Below, piece after piece: positions 55,901-64,000 of a stretch of 64,000 nucleotides of DNA (within the stretch, counting starts at the first letter, position 1; each line of letters opens with the position of its first letter). The DNA is taken from assembly GCA_013911415.1 (NCBI GenBank), contig JACETI010000004.1, forward strand, positions 248,001 through 312,000, in the 5' to 3' direction. The stretch is from Legionella sp. (GTDB lineage Bacteria; Pseudomonadota; Gammaproteobacteria; Legionellales; Legionellaceae). The translations under genes and the position numbers were made by a program. The notes below the pieces were generated by a model. It did no database searches, was not told where the DNA came from, and saw nothing but the letters and a program-made list of their open reading frames with translations.

Positions 55901-56955
55901 CAGTCAAATTTAACGAATACAATTTTCTTTTGACCGTCTTCTTCGAGAACGTAAAAGCCAATGTTTCCTTTATGAGGATCGTCGTCCTCTGAAATGTAAG
56001 GTAAAGTTAAAACGGCCACAAGAGAGGGTATATCGATAGTAATATCTCCCTCTCGTGCTTTTTGTAGTATTTCATTAAAGAAACCATCCGGGTATTGATC
56101 AAGAAAGTGTATGCCTTGTTTGAGTTGGTTTAAGTGGAAGCGTCTTTTAAAAATTTTACCCAGTTCGGTGTCTGGTTCAGTAGACGTATTTTCACGAATA
56201 TCTCGAACCACTTCCGCAATGACAGACTCAGTGAAAGCGAGCTCTCCATCGTTATTAACAATGGTCGCCATGTCTTCTTTGATCATTTGCGCCATATCAA
56301 TACCACAAGCCAAAAGATCATGTGTTTCCTGAGTGGGAATATCATCAAATTCGGCATGACTCGTGAGGCAGTTGTACCTCCAACGCAATACCGCAGGCAT
56401 TGCTTTTTTCCGAGCAAGTTTAAATGAATCCGTTTCTATAGCTTCTGCGTTAGAGATGGGGATTTTCTTATCATTAATGTCTTGCTCGCCTTCGCTAAAT
56501 TGAAACTCGCTGCTATCACTTGGCATTTTCTTGAATAACTGGATGCGTATCAATCCCTCCCTATTGTTTTCCAAGTTTTTTAAGGCGAGTGCTGCGTTGA
56601 GGCTTTCCTCAATTTGTAGAGCGATATTGGCGGAAGCCACACCAACTACCTTATCGTTGTTGTCTAAAATTAGCTGCGCGGGGGGGACAATGCCCGTTTT
56701 TGTGAAAAGGTTGGCGACAGCGTTAAACAACACCTCAAGCACTGAAGCATCTGCTCCTCGTTGTCCTGGGTATTTATTGGTTTTTTTTATCGAAGGGTGA
56801 TAGTTTGGAGACGCATTTTCGTCAGATTTATCAAGCGTGTAGGCATCGGTATCAACCTGATGGGCAGATGTTTGAGGTTTTTTATTTTTATTGGAATAAA
56901 ATAAAGCGGATGAAAGTATTGTATGAGTACAATTTTGCCGCGAATCTCTGGGCAT
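52981..56955 (-). CDS. Very large orphan protein (1324 aa) with kinase-like signature
   Basis: No family recognised. The N-terminal 360 residues show a kinase-like order: a helix with Glu (SVLEVLFNAVANLF), a strand ending VGVASANI, then D-P-H-K-G-N at 326-331 followed by IGFYV and a strand ending in Asp (IVFVKFDCDLCF, D351). This is the same D-x-H-x-G-N-x-G-F ... D pattern as in the 364-aa protein at 2.6 kb. The long middle is helical and Lys/Glu/Gln-rich with coiled-coil character (about 600-1030). The C-terminus has a conserved-looking helical block (SARIVYCYMMLVQFFQQGKK). No signal peptide or membrane span. An intracellular effector with kinase activity is a testable guess. ATG 56955 is placed about 24 bases after the predicted transcript start. 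Confidence 0.6.
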   Translation of the reverse strand: MPRDSRQNCTHTILSSALFYSNKNKKPQTSAHQVDTDAYTLDKSDENASPNYHPSIKKTNKYPGQRGADASVLEVLFNAVANLFTKTGIVPPAQLILDNNDKVVGVASANIALQIEESLNAALALKNLENNREGLIRIQLFKKMPSDSSEFQFSEGEQDINDKKIPISNAEAIETDSFKLARKKAMPAVLRWRYNCLTSHAEFDDIPTQETHDLLACGIDMAQMIKEDMATIVNNDGELAFTESVIAEVVRDIRENTSTEPDTELGKIFKRRFHLNQLKQGIHFLDQYPDGFFNEILQKAREGDITIDIPSLVAVLTLPYISEDDDPHKGNIGFYVLEEDGQKKIVFVKFDCDLCFLHDIMAPRDLRFPNLFLMGNANKITTRDLEHFPVLENAQLHYWPTNTRYFAKSSKAYSKRDACAFRSLVEGHDEDALAPIQEAFEKEKWKCFLKHIVMPINMVEEHLNRVIPPEIHFDKIILVKDAVSDRLRQLRKAMFKSEQFLAFYSQLKSFSTKGKKDAVTALKQDIIKEIEGCLQPDIPKEIREQWIKQILENLDTVFLFLESKLPQHKLPQQSLKGLLNIKKGLSSSSDGFSSKLASTKKNHALNLSPYDSASRKKIIAARRISSDNDNISLNNFRIDQKNLNDPSLIRSILEKKFASSTDQPKQLLEKVCHLSSLSKAICLDYYPFYSTGKNHRSPTKDDIEIAYQAFKIYEENLQELSLTLKNSSEDNPALQAKMEATEKNAFKYACIVNDLIRRPDNLCPELLEEITHFRRKYVGFDDAPVLVSKNHQHKKYFEKQKLSFEAFERAGKRIQESDLPLKQKKAELCAVFEAADFSLFDLVRLKFELGKVEPDSLSLKFLNQCDHHLWFLKKLFGPYGFTNTNKKLRKLIDEKIARHSKKIDEFSNQVNQLNKNGYFYSAQFFRDLQHSPEEVKAWLIDTHDKCKERIEERKTLIGHLETIKESHIAIGMDSSNFVSRPSLLKKQNNFRVVQSQAALSPLRKTIATYEKQIEGYEQLAQQIDPTHVTGTASAKIYQTIDAFIDNKQAKIKPISPADNILFVTCTKYDGKKTSSQPSEQSNCQAQQYFVGELSKPTEFRDREDADKDTSEPMLAIPAYELNTEITNKDPLKYDIYFQDDVHSLVSSKQVSNDLDTFDPPTASFIESPSTKTSPYKLTMDHFPQASDFKYYQGKAKKTEALESARIVYCYMMLVQFFQQGKKPLIWSRDPEQFNYTIAVLKKIGPIYGISKDELAACIAKNSPCQLPRQPHFLCGLFQKNPLADCEKKVEKYASIIKGLASENNTSINTYLETNNRLNQSIVCV

Positions 56956-56985
56956 GATTTAATCACAGTGCTTTTTTATTATTCC

Positions 56986-57014
56986 ATTATAACGTATCAA
57001 GTCACCTATGTAAA
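56986..57014 (-). promoter_or_regulatory. Sigma-70 promoter of the 1324-aa gene
   Basis: On the minus strand: -35 TTTACA (57009-57014), 17-base spacer, perfect -10 TATAAT (56986-56991). Leader of about 24 bases. The rest of 56956-57141 shows no gene. Confidence 0.6.
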
Positions 57015-57141
57015 ATAAATAGCTTATGGCCTGGATCATTAACAGATCGCTCAGCCCCAAGGTAATTTTCAGAATAATTATAAAAAAGCATCTTAAGTGT
57101 AAATTTTTTTACCTTGAATACAGATCAAATGATAATTTGAA

Positions 57142-57170
57142 TTGACAGGGGGCAATGAAATAGAGAAAAT
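57142..57170 (+). promoter_or_regulatory. Promoter of tRNA-Met
   Basis: -35 TTGACA (perfect, 57142-57147), 17-base spacer, -10 GAAAAT (57165-57170, four of six). Transcription would start near 57177, six bases before the tRNA. Confidence 0.55.
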
Positions 57171-57182
57171 ACGTTCTGCAGT

Positions 57183-57259
57183 GGCTATGTAGCTCAGCCG
57201 GTTAGAGCGCGGCACTCATAATGCTGAGGTCGGTGGTTCGAGTCCACCCATAGCCACCA
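57183..57259 (+). tRNA. tRNA-Met (anticodon CAT), elongator type
   Basis: A full cloverleaf of 77 bases with encoded CCA. Acceptor GGCTATG pairs with CATAGCC; D-loop AGCTCAGCCGGTTAGAGC; anticodon CAT at 57217-57219 in loop CTCATAA; T-arm GGTGGTTCGAGTCCACC. The first pair is G-C, not the C1-A72 mismatch of initiator tRNA, and the sequence resembles elongator tRNA-Met of E. coli. A CAT anticodon could also belong to lysidine-modified tRNA-Ile2; Met is preferred from the acceptor stem. Confidence 0.95.
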
Positions 57260-57294
57260 TTCCGATGAAGACAATGCTTCATCAGAATTTTTTC
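57260..57294 (+). terminator. Intrinsic terminator of tRNA-Met
   Basis: Stem GATGAAG / CTTCATC with loop ACAATG, lengthened by TTC/GAA past one C-A mismatch and followed by a T-run (ATTTTTTCT). It lies right after the CCA end. Confidence 0.75.
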
Positions 57295-57305
57295 TAAGCA
57301 ATTCT

Positions 57306-58748
57306 TTAAACAATCAAAATATACAACGCACCTGGTCCTCGTAAAATCTGAACCAATAAATGGTCATTCTTTTCTGATCCAATGGATTGTAACGTTTTCA
57401 CATTCGGAGTGAATTGCTTATTAGCAGCGATAATTACATCTCCTGGCCTAAGGCCGGCACGCCATCCGGCACTTGTTTCTGATGCACCGGTAATTTGTAC
57501 GCCGACAACATGTCCATGTAAAGGCGAGTCTTGCTCAAAGTTCTTTAGTGCAAGTCCATACAGGAAAGGGTTGTTTGCTTGTAAATTTTGCTCATGTTTC
57601 TTAATGTCGGTGACAACAGAAGTCAGTGTCATTTTTTGACCGTTTCTAACAATCGATAGTTTTGCTTCACTGCCCGCACGTAATAAGCCAATGGTAGATT
57701 TTACTTGGGTCGCTTGGGTTATTTTTGTGTTATTGATTTGCGTGATAATATCGCCGGGCTTCAAACCAGCTTTTTCTGCGGGTGAATTTTGATTCACTTG
57801 AGCAATTAGAGCGCCTTGAAAATCTTCTGAGTACCCCATCGCATGGGCAAGTTCTGGCGTTAAGTGCTGAACAAAAATACCCATCAAACCACGATGAATG
57901 GAACCGTATTTAAGCAATTGTTGTGCGACGTCTTTAGCCATATTAATGGGTATAGCGAAGCCAATACCCACGTTACCACCGTAAGGAGAGATAATCGCAG
58001 TGTTAATGCCAATTAATTCACCGTTGGCGTTTACCAGCGCACCGCCTGAATTACCAGGATTAATCGCTGCATCTGTTTGTATAAAGTTTTCTACTCCTTC
58101 GATGTTTAAATCACTACGTTTCGTAGCGCTGATAATGCCAAAGGTTGCGGTTTGGCTATTGCCGAAGCTGTTTAATCCGAAAGGATTACCAATGGCGACG
58201 ACAAAATCACCCACCTCGGCTTTATCTGAATCACCAATGCGAAGTGTTTTTAGATTTTTTGCATCAATTTGCAGCACAGCGATGTCAGTTTCGCTATCAC
58301 TGCCCACTAATTTAGCCTTTAAGCGTCGCCCATCATTTAAGGTGACAATAATCAAAGAGGCGTTGCGAATAACGTGGTCATTCGTAATGATGATTCCTTC
58401 CTGTGGATCAATAATGACACCGGAGCCAATACTTTGAAACTTGCGTGGTTTGTCGGGTACCGGAGCAGGCCCTTGGTTCTGGTTCTGGTTTTGGTTTTGA
58501 TTATCAGAGGGCTCTTCATCGTTACTGTCGCCGTTGCCGGGCATAAATCCCTGTACCGCGACATTAACAATGGCAGGCATCGTTGTTTTTAAAATAGGGG
58601 CCCAGGTTGATAATGGCTTTGAGGCAATTGCCAGTGCAGGCTTTGCTTCGAGAGCTAAGCTGGGGCCTGTAGTCACGCCTAGTGCAAGCGCCGAAAGAAG
58701 CAATTGAGTGCTTAATTTTTTAAGAGGGCGATTTATTTTAATCATCAT
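57306..58748 (-). CDS. degP: Periplasmic Do-type serine protease/chaperone (DegP/MucD family)
   Basis: HtrA-family quality-control protease of the periplasm, 480 residues. Signal peptide (LLLSALALGVTTGPSLALEA), a Gln/Asn-rich linker, then the trypsin-like triad: His in IITNDHVIRNA, Asp in SETDIAVLQID, Ser in NPGNSGGALVN. Two PDZ domains follow (GLMGIFVQHLTPELAHAMGY; GVQITGASETSAGWRAGLRP). Start ATG 58748 has GGA seven bases upstream; the frame is open up to 58793 but that part overlaps pgeF. Subtype (DegP, DegQ or MucD) cannot be settled by eye. Confidence 0.93.
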   Translation of the reverse strand: MMIKINRPLKKLSTQLLLSALALGVTTGPSLALEAKPALAIASKPLSTWAPILKTTMPAIVNVAVQGFMPGNGDSNDEEPSDNQNQNQNQNQGPAPVPDKPRKFQSIGSGVIIDPQEGIIITNDHVIRNASLIIVTLNDGRRLKAKLVGSDSETDIAVLQIDAKNLKTLRIGDSDKAEVGDFVVAIGNPFGLNSFGNSQTATFGIISATKRSDLNIEGVENFIQTDAAINPGNSGGALVNANGELIGINTAIISPYGGNVGIGFAIPINMAKDVAQQLLKYGSIHRGLMGIFVQHLTPELAHAMGYSEDFQGALIAQVNQNSPAEKAGLKPGDIITQINNTKITQATQVKSTIGLLRAGSEAKLSIVRNGQKMTLTSVVTDIKKHEQNLQANNPFLYGLALKNFEQDSPLHGHVVGVQITGASETSAGWRAGLRPGDVIIAANKQFTPNVKTLQSIGSEKNDHLLVQILRGPGALYILIV

Positions 58749-58774
58749 CGTAAATTCCGCAGTTTTAAAGGTAA

Positions 58775-59509
58775 TTAAGAAGGAGAAAACCAAATCAATG
58801 TAGCCATTCTACCTGTTTGTCCAGAGCGACGGTAGGAATAAAATAATCTTTTTTGCTCAAATGTACATAAATTCGCTTGATATACGGCTAATACGCCAAG
58901 GTGCTTTAAAATTTTTTCTGCAAGACAGGGTAAGTTACCTTTCCATTTGCTCTCATAAGGTAAGAAGCATTCAGGGCTAAAGGTATAGCGTTTTTGAAAT
59001 TGCTCGCAGACTTCTCCGCCGACTTCGAAACAGTTGTGACAAATACCAGGACCGATCCAAGCCAGTAATTGATCCGTAGGGCTGTATAATTTTGTTAAGG
59101 TATTTTCAATGATTCCCGCGAGCAAGCCACGCCACCCAGCATGAATTGCAGCAACTTCACTTCCCTCTTTGTTTGTTATTAGGATGGGTAAGCAATCAGC
59201 GGTCATGATAACAAGTGGCTGATCGGCGTTGCGGGAAATCGCTGCATCAGCGCTTATCAAAGTATTTTTCTGAAAAAGAACACACTCATTACTATGCGTT
59301 TGATTTAGCCAAAAAGGTTCATGTTGCAGTTGTAGATCGGTCTTAAGCTTTGCACGGTTCGCATCAACCGCTACGGGATCATCACCGACTGCATAGGAAA
59401 GATTATTAGTATCAAAAGGTGATTGACTTTCTCCCAAATGACGTAAGGTCGTTAATGCATGAACATGGGGGGGTGCAGGCCATTGTGGCCTTAGGTAGGT
59501 TTGAGACAT
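58775..59509 (-). CDS. pgeF: Multicopper-type purine nucleoside phosphorylase PgeF (YfiH)
   Basis: YfiH/LACC1 family enzyme, 244 residues. Conserved metal-site blocks: WLNQTHSNE, MTADCLPILI, AIHAGWRGLLAGIIE and GPGICHNCFEVGGEV. It was first described as a polyphenol oxidase (laccase) and later as a purine nucleoside phosphorylase/adenosine deaminase; in E. coli YfiH also edits peptidoglycan precursors. It overlaps rluD by 19 bases, the usual rluD-yfiH order. Confidence 0.93.
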   Translation of the reverse strand: MSQTYLRPQWPAPPHVHALTTLRHLGESQSPFDTNNLSYAVGDDPVAVDANRAKLKTDLQLQHEPFWLNQTHSNECVLFQKNTLISADAAISRNADQPLVIMTADCLPILITNKEGSEVAAIHAGWRGLLAGIIENTLTKLYSPTDQLLAWIGPGICHNCFEVGGEVCEQFQKRYTFSPECFLPYESKWKGNLPCLAEKILKHLGVLAVYQANLCTFEQKRLFYSYRRSGQTGRMATLIWFSPS

Positions 59510-60471
59510 GATAGCGATTCCAAAAGTTGTTCAAAGTCATGGGGTAAAGGGGCATGAACAGCCAAAGGTGCCTTGGTTAAAGGATGTTGCAAAGACAGGT
59601 TTATTGCATGAAGCGCTTGTCGCTGAAACCCTTGTAGTTGAATTTTAAAGGACTCGGGCGCTTTAGGAGGAAAACGTGTGCGACCACCATATAAGGAATC
59701 ACCGACAATGGGGTGTTTTAAATGCGCCATATGAACGCGTATTTGATGTGTTCTTCCTGTCAGTAAATTCACTTCCAACAAGGTAAAGTGAGGATAGTCT
59801 AAATAATGTTGTTTAACCGCGTAGTGAGTGGTTGCTGACCGGCCCTGTCCCATGACCGTCATTTTTAAACGGTCACGTGGGTGTCGACCGTAACCTGTAG
59901 ACAGCGTGCCCCCGGCAATGACATGGCCATGTACAAGTGCACAGTAGCTGCGTTTAATTTCTCGCGCTTGCATTTGCCGAGTGAGGTGGGTATAGGCCGG
60001 TAAATTTTTTGCCACAATTAGTAAACCGGTCGTGTCTTTATCTAGCCGATGAATAATACCAGCACGAGGAAGACTAGAAAGGGCGGGGTGATAATGCAGT
60101 AAAGCGTTTACTAGTGTATGACAGGGATTACCTGCGCCAGGATGAACAACCAAGCCTGCTGGTTTATTAATAATCAATAACGCATCATCTTCGTAGACAA
60201 GCTCGAGAGCAATCGCTTCAGGTAATAGCGAAACGACCGTTTCCGTTAGGGCATCATCAAGATTGAAACAGATGACATCCTTCGATTGTAATTTATATTT
60301 GGGTTTGCAGAGTTGATTATTAACCCGAATGTGTCCGTCCTGTAACCAACGTGAGAATTGTGAGCGAGAATAATCAGGATAAGATTGAGCAAGCGTGTAA
60401 TCAACACGTTCCCCCACGTAGGCAGGAGGCACATCTAAAGCGTCTGGAAAAACCAGGGTTGTTTTGCTCAT
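59491..60471 (-). CDS. rluD: 23S rRNA pseudouridine(1911/1915/1917) synthase
   Basis: 326 residues. N-terminal S4 RNA-binding domain ([20 protein letters not shown]), then the RluA-family catalytic block [16 protein letters not shown] with the active Asp, and [16 protein letters not shown]. Modifies helix 69 of 23S rRNA. Its start overlaps the miaB stop by four bases, so miaB-rluD-pgeF, probably with degP, is one leftward operon. Confidence 0.94.
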   Translation of the reverse strand: MSKTTLVFPDALDVPPAYVGERVDYTLAQSYPDYSRSQFSRWLQDGHIRVNNQLCKPKYKLQSKDVICFNLDDALTETVVSLLPEAIALELVYEDDALLIINKPAGLVVHPGAGNPCHTLVNALLHYHPALSSLPRAGIIHRLDKDTTGLLIVAKNLPAYTHLTRQMQAREIKRSYCALVHGHVIAGGTLSTGYGRHPRDRLKMTVMGQGRSATTHYAVKQHYLDYPHFTLLEVNLLTGRTHQIRVHMAHLKHPIVGDSLYGGRTRFPPKAPESFKIQLQGFQRQALHAINLSLQHPLTKAPLAVHAPLPHDFEQLLESLSCLKPT

Positions 60472-61796
60472 TCTTGTACTAAGTACCCTCGAAGAGAGTT
60501 GGGCAACGCTTCCTCGATGGTAACATTAACAAATTGGCCGATTAAATCAGGCGTTCCATCAAAATTTACCACACGGTTGCATTCAGTTCGTCCTGCAAGT
60601 TGCTGATCATTTTTCTTGGAAGGACCTGTCACGAGCACAGTTTGTATACTTCCTATCAGCTCTTGACTGTAGCGAATTGCTTGTAAGGTCAAACGGTTTT
60701 GTAGCAGCTGTAACCGTTCTTTTTTCACAGTCATCGGTGTTTCGTCAGGAAGGTTCGCTGCTGGTGTACCAGGACGAGGGCTGTAGATAAAGCTAAATGA
60801 GGTATCAAAGCCAATTTCATGAACTAGATTTAAGGTGTCTTCAAACTCTTGATCGGTTTCGCCTGGAAAACCGACGATGATATCCGTAGAAAGCCGAATA
60901 TCGGGACGAACTTTTCGCAATTTACGAATTTTAGATTTAAATTCCATCACAGTGTAGCCGCGTTTCATTTGCGCAAGGATTCTGTCTGATCCACTTTGGA
61001 CCGGTAGATGCAAATGGTTAGCGAGTTGAGGAACCTCAGCGTAGGCATTAATAAGGTTATCCGAGAATGCAATCGGATGCGACGTCGTAAATCTTATCCT
61101 ATCAATGCCTTCGATGGCAGCTACATAGTGAATAAGCAGTGCTAAGTCGGCAATATCACCATTTTCCATCTGCCCACGATAATCATTAACGTTTTGTCCG
61201 AGTAAATTAATTTCTCTGACACCCTGCTGTGCGAGTTGAAAACATTCGACTAATACATCATCAAAAGGACGGCTGATTTCTTCACCGCGTGTGTAGGGTA
61301 CTACGCAATAGCTACAATATTTACTGCAACCTTCCATGATAGAGACAAAAGCAATTGGCCCTTCGGCGCGAGGCGCAGGTAAATGATCAAATTTTTCGAT
61401 TTCAGGAAAGCTAATATCGACGACCGGCTTTTTGGTCTCCATGCGCGTGGCTAATAGCGCAGGAAGTCGGTGCAGTGTCTGCGGTCCAAAGACTAAGTCC
61501 ACATAAGGCGCGCGCTTGACGATTGCTGCCCCTTCTTGACTGGCAACACAGCCGCCAACGCCAATAATGACATCGGGATTATTTTTTTTGAACTCCCGCC
61601 ATTGTCCTAACTGAGAAAAAACTTTTTCTTGTGCTTTTTCACGAATAGAACAAGTATTGAGCAGAATCAAATCTGCTTCTTCAAGGTTGGAGGTTTTTTC
61701 ATACCCATGCGACGCATGCAGTACTTCTGCCATCTTTGAAGAGTCATACTCGTTCATCTGGCATCCGTTGGTTTTAATAAAAAGTTTTTTAGCCAT
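60468..61796 (-). CDS. miaB: tRNA-2-methylthio-N6-dimethylallyladenosine synthase
   Basis: Radical-SAM methylthiotransferase acting on A37 of tRNA, 442 residues. N-terminal cluster Cys are in [22 protein letters not shown] and [10 protein letters not shown]; the radical SAM Cys triplet is [10 protein letters not shown]-terminal TRAM-like region ([20 protein letters not shown]) completes it. First gene of the leftward operon; divergent from cydA. Confidence 0.97.
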   Translation of the reverse strand: MAKKLFIKTNGCQMNEYDSSKMAEVLHASHGYEKTSNLEEADLILLNTCSIREKAQEKVFSQLGQWREFKKNNPDVIIGVGGCVASQEGAAIVKRAPYVDLVFGPQTLHRLPALLATRMETKKPVVDISFPEIEKFDHLPAPRAEGPIAFVSIMEGCSKYCSYCVVPYTRGEEISRPFDDVLVECFQLAQQGVREINLLGQNVNDYRGQMENGDIADLALLIHYVAAIEGIDRIRFTTSHPIAFSDNLINAYAEVPQLANHLHLPVQSGSDRILAQMKRGYTVMEFKSKIRKLRKVRPDIRLSTDIIVGFPGETDQEFEDTLNLVHEIGFDTSFSFIYSPRPGTPAANLPDETPMTVKKERLQLLQNRLTLQAIRYSQELIGSIQTVLVTGPSKKNDQQLAGRTECNRVVNFDGTPDLIGQFVNVTIEEALPNSLRGYLVQE

Positions 61797-61910
61797 TTGA
61801 TTTCTAATTTAAAAGCGAATTGTTCAAAAATAACAAAAAAATACTATGGCACATTATACACCCTTTCCGTTATTATGCTAGGTTCGCTAGCATCGAAAAG
61901 AGGTGGTAGG

Positions 61911-63272
61911 GTGGTCGAAATTCTATCCAGAGTACAGTTTGGCCTTAGTATTGGGTTTCATATCTTATTTCCCACGTTAAATTTAGGTTTAGCACTGTTT
62001 CTAGTCGTCTGTGAAGCGACTTGGCTGTATTCAAAAAATCCCTTATATCTAAAGATCTGTCAGTTCTGGACCAAAATATTTGCATTAACCTTTGGTATGG
62101 GAGTGGTGTCAGGTATTGTCATGGCGTACCAAATAGGTACCAATTTCGGACCGTTTATCGCGCAATTTGGCAACGTACTTGGTGCGTTATTCGCTTATGA
62201 GACTTTGACGGCATTTTTTCTTGAAGCTGGTTTTTTAGGTGTTATGTTGTTTGGATGGAAAAGAGTGCCTCCGACCATCCATTTTATGGCAACGCTTCTT
62301 GTGACTATTGGGACGACAATATCTGCATTTTGGATCTTGTCTGCAAATTCATGGATGCAAACACCGGCAGGTTACGAACTGATTAATGGAAAATACGTGG
62401 TTTCAAATTGGTGGCAGGTCGTTTTCAATCCTTCGTTCTTGCCTCGTTTAGTGCACATGCTATTGGCTTCATATGCCACCACTTGTTTTGTTTTAGCAGG
62501 TGTTTCCAGCTACTACTTAAGGAAAAAAATCCATTTAGAAATTGCTCGTAAAGGGTTATCTTGGGCAATGTGGGCGGCATTAGTCATTGTGCCACTGCAA
62601 ATTTACATCGGTGATCGGGTAGGTCTGGTCATTCATGAATATCAGCCGATTAAAACGGCGGCCATTGAAGGTTTGTGGGAAACACAACGCGGCGCACCGT
62701 TAGTCCTGTTCGCATTACCCTCTCAAGATAAGCAGCGTAACGATTACAGCCTTAGCATTCCTAAAGCAGCAAGCTTGATTAACACCCATGAATGGGACGG
62801 TGAATTGATTGGATTAAAATCTGTCCCTAAAGCAGAACAACCGAAAGTGTTGCCGGTGTTTATCGCGTTCCGTGTGATGGTAGGAATCGGTCTTTTAATG
62901 TTAAGTATTGCTTTATTTGCTTTTTTCTTGCGCATTAAAAAAAGGCTGTATCTCGCACCGTTCTTTCATCGATTATGTGTATTGAGTGCCCCCTTAGGTT
63001 TTGTAGCCACTATCTTAGGTTGGATTACAGCAGAGATGGGAAGACAACCTTGGGTAGTACATAACCTTATGAAAACGAGCGCAGCGGTTTCTGCGGTTGG
63101 AAAAGAGGAAGTTTTGTTGTCTTTAACATTATTAATTGTCGCATATGGCGTGATTTTTAGTTTCTATCTTTATTATCTAGTGAAGGCAATTCGTAAAGGG
63201 CCCGAATCAGGGATGGGGCCAGAGTACCATGCTTTTCAGTATATGACAGATATGAAAGAAGGAGCGCAGTAA
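61911..63272 (+). CDS. cydA: Cytochrome bd-type quinol oxidase subunit I (short Q-loop, CioA-like)
   Basis: Inner-membrane terminal oxidase subunit, 453 residues from GTG 61911 (AGAGG seven bases upstream). That start gives MVEILSRVQFGLSIGFHILF, the family start with heme His at about 17; the open frame up to 61797 is not coding by this reading. Other heme-region blocks: TAFFLEAGFLGVMLFGW, LVHMLLASYATTC and GWITAEMGRQPW. The quinol loop after ETQRGAPLVLFALP is short, as in the cyanide-insensitive (Cio) branch. One-base overlap with cydB. The enzyme reduces oxygen at high affinity. Confidence 0.93.
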   Translation: MVEILSRVQFGLSIGFHILFPTLNLGLALFLVVCEATWLYSKNPLYLKICQFWTKIFALTFGMGVVSGIVMAYQIGTNFGPFIAQFGNVLGALFAYETLTAFFLEAGFLGVMLFGWKRVPPTIHFMATLLVTIGTTISAFWILSANSWMQTPAGYELINGKYVVSNWWQVVFNPSFLPRLVHMLLASYATTCFVLAGVSSYYLRKKIHLEIARKGLSWAMWAALVIVPLQIYIGDRVGLVIHEYQPIKTAAIEGLWETQRGAPLVLFALPSQDKQRNDYSLSIPKAASLINTHEWDGELIGLKSVPKAEQPKVLPVFIAFRVMVGIGLLMLSIALFAFFLRIKKRLYLAPFFHRLCVLSAPLGFVATILGWITAEMGRQPWVVHNLMKTSAAVSAVGKEEVLLSLTLLIVAYGVIFSFYLYYLVKAIRKGPESGMGPEYHAFQYMTDMKEGAQ

Positions 63273-64000
63273 TGTTACCTCTAATTTTTGCGTTACTTTT
63301 GGGATTCATCATCATTATGTATGTCATTCTTGATGGTTTTGATCTGGGCATCGGTATACTTTTTCCCTTTACCGAAAGTGAATCGGATCGTGATCAGATG
63401 ATGAATTCTGTTGCGCCCGTTTGGGATGGGAATGAAACCTGGCTTGTCTTTGGGGGAGCAATGCTTTATGGCGCTTTTCCCTTAGTTTACGGCTCGTTGC
63501 TTCCCATGCTTTACATGCCCATTATGCTGATGGTTTTGGCATTGATTTTTAGAGGCGTTTGTTTTGAATTTCGCTTTAAGGCCGTGTCCGCAAAAGCGCT
63601 ATGGAATTGGTGCTTTGCGATTAGTTCTATTGCAGCATCGTTTTTTCAAGGCGTCATTCTCGGTTGTTTTATCCAGGGTTTTCCCGCACATGCCAATAAG
63701 GTACAACTCAACGTGCATCATTGGCTGACCTCTTTTAGTGTGCTTACCGGAGTAGCATTGGTTTGCGGCTACGCTTTACTTGGCGCAAGTTGGATGTTAA
63801 TAAAATGCGAAGGCCGCCTTCATGAGAAAATGCAGCATGCTGCAAAGGGATTGTTAATTCTTGTGGGATTTTTCTTAGTGCTCGTTAGTATTTGGACGCC
63901 TTTGCAAAGTACGGTCATTTTTAAACGCTGGTATCAATGGCCTCATCCCTTATTTTTCGCACCATTACCTTTAATAACTATCTTCGCTAGTTTTTTAATG
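63272..64000 (+). CDS. cydB: Cytochrome bd-type quinol oxidase subunit II, 3' end outside window
   Basis: Starts at ATG 63272, whose A is the last base of the cydA stop, with AGAAGGAG upstream. The first 243 codons are in the window without a stop. Family blocks: MYVILDGFDLGIGILFPF, NSVAPVWDGNETWLVFGG, and RGVCFEFRFK. Several membrane spans follow. It continues past base 64000. Confidence 0.95.
   Translation, partial: MLPLIFALLLGFIIIMYVILDGFDLGIGILFPFTESESDRDQMMNSVAPVWDGNETWLVFGGAMLYGAFPLVYGSLLPMLYMPIMLMVLALIFRGVCFEFRFKAVSAKALWNWCFAISSIAASFFQGVILGCFIQGFPAHANKVQLNVHHWLTSFSVLTGVALVCGYALLGASWMLIKCEGRLHEKMQHAAKGLLILVGFFLVLVSIWTPLQSTVIFKRWYQWPHPLFFAPLPLITIFASFLM

Noticed and set aside
61797-61910. 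N-terminal extension of CydA
   Set aside because: The extra 38 residues are not in the family, lack a ribosome site and occupy the divergent promoter region shared with miaB.

Overview
The window looks like chromosome of a host-associated or protist-associated gammaproteobacterium of the order Legionellales (Legionella/Coxiella/Berkiella-like), with moderate, AT-leaning base composition. The conserved core genes (fur/bamE, ratA-rnfH, lptM-dapF, pmbA, nrdAB, truA-glnS, cysS, lptFG/pepA-holC, gspDE, miaB-rluD-pgeF-degP, cydAB) are gammaproteobacterial in type and order. Between them sit very large orphan proteins of the kind seen in intracellular bacteria that carry many secreted effectors. Genus is an inference; no 16S rRNA or Dot/Icm gene lies in the window.

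Layout. 1-2.5 kb: 3' part of an exported protein with fourteen beta-propeller repeats. 2.6-12.7 kb: a putative atypical kinase, two large paralogous membrane proteins (991 and 1014 aa), and between the paralogs a 6S RNA gene, fur, bamE, rnfH, ratA and a carboxylesterase. 12.9-27.4 kb: lptM-dapF, an exported adenosine-deaminase-like enzyme, pmbA, a frameshifted small gene, nrdAB behind NrdR and DnaA boxes, truA-glnS, cysS and a coiled-coil orphan. 27.5-40.7 kb: a same-strand array of an outer-membrane-barrel-like protein, five paralogous exported seven-repeat proteins (GloVer type) and two decaying copies. 40.7-44.2 kb: a 1151-aa orphan with a possible SET-like region and TPR-like repeats. 44.3-52.8 kb: holC, pepA, divergent lptFG, then gspE and a gspD carrying an N-terminal SPOR-like domain. 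53-57 kb: a 1324-aa orphan with the same kinase-like D-x-H-x-G-N signature as the 2.6 kb gene. 57-64 kb: tRNA-Met(CAT) with promoter and terminator, degP-type protease, pgeF, rluD, miaB, and cydA with the start of cydB.

How they fit together. Housekeeping blocks cover envelope biogenesis (bamE, lptM, lptFG, degP), dNTP synthesis (nrdAB), iron control (fur), translation (glnS, cysS, truA, rluD, miaB, tRNA) and terminal oxidation (cydAB). Accessory blocks are (i) the expanding and decaying array of secreted propeller proteins, which could be cargo of the type II secretion system represented by gspDE, and (ii) four or five large orphan proteins that are effector candidates. Function for both accessory groups is inference from architecture only.
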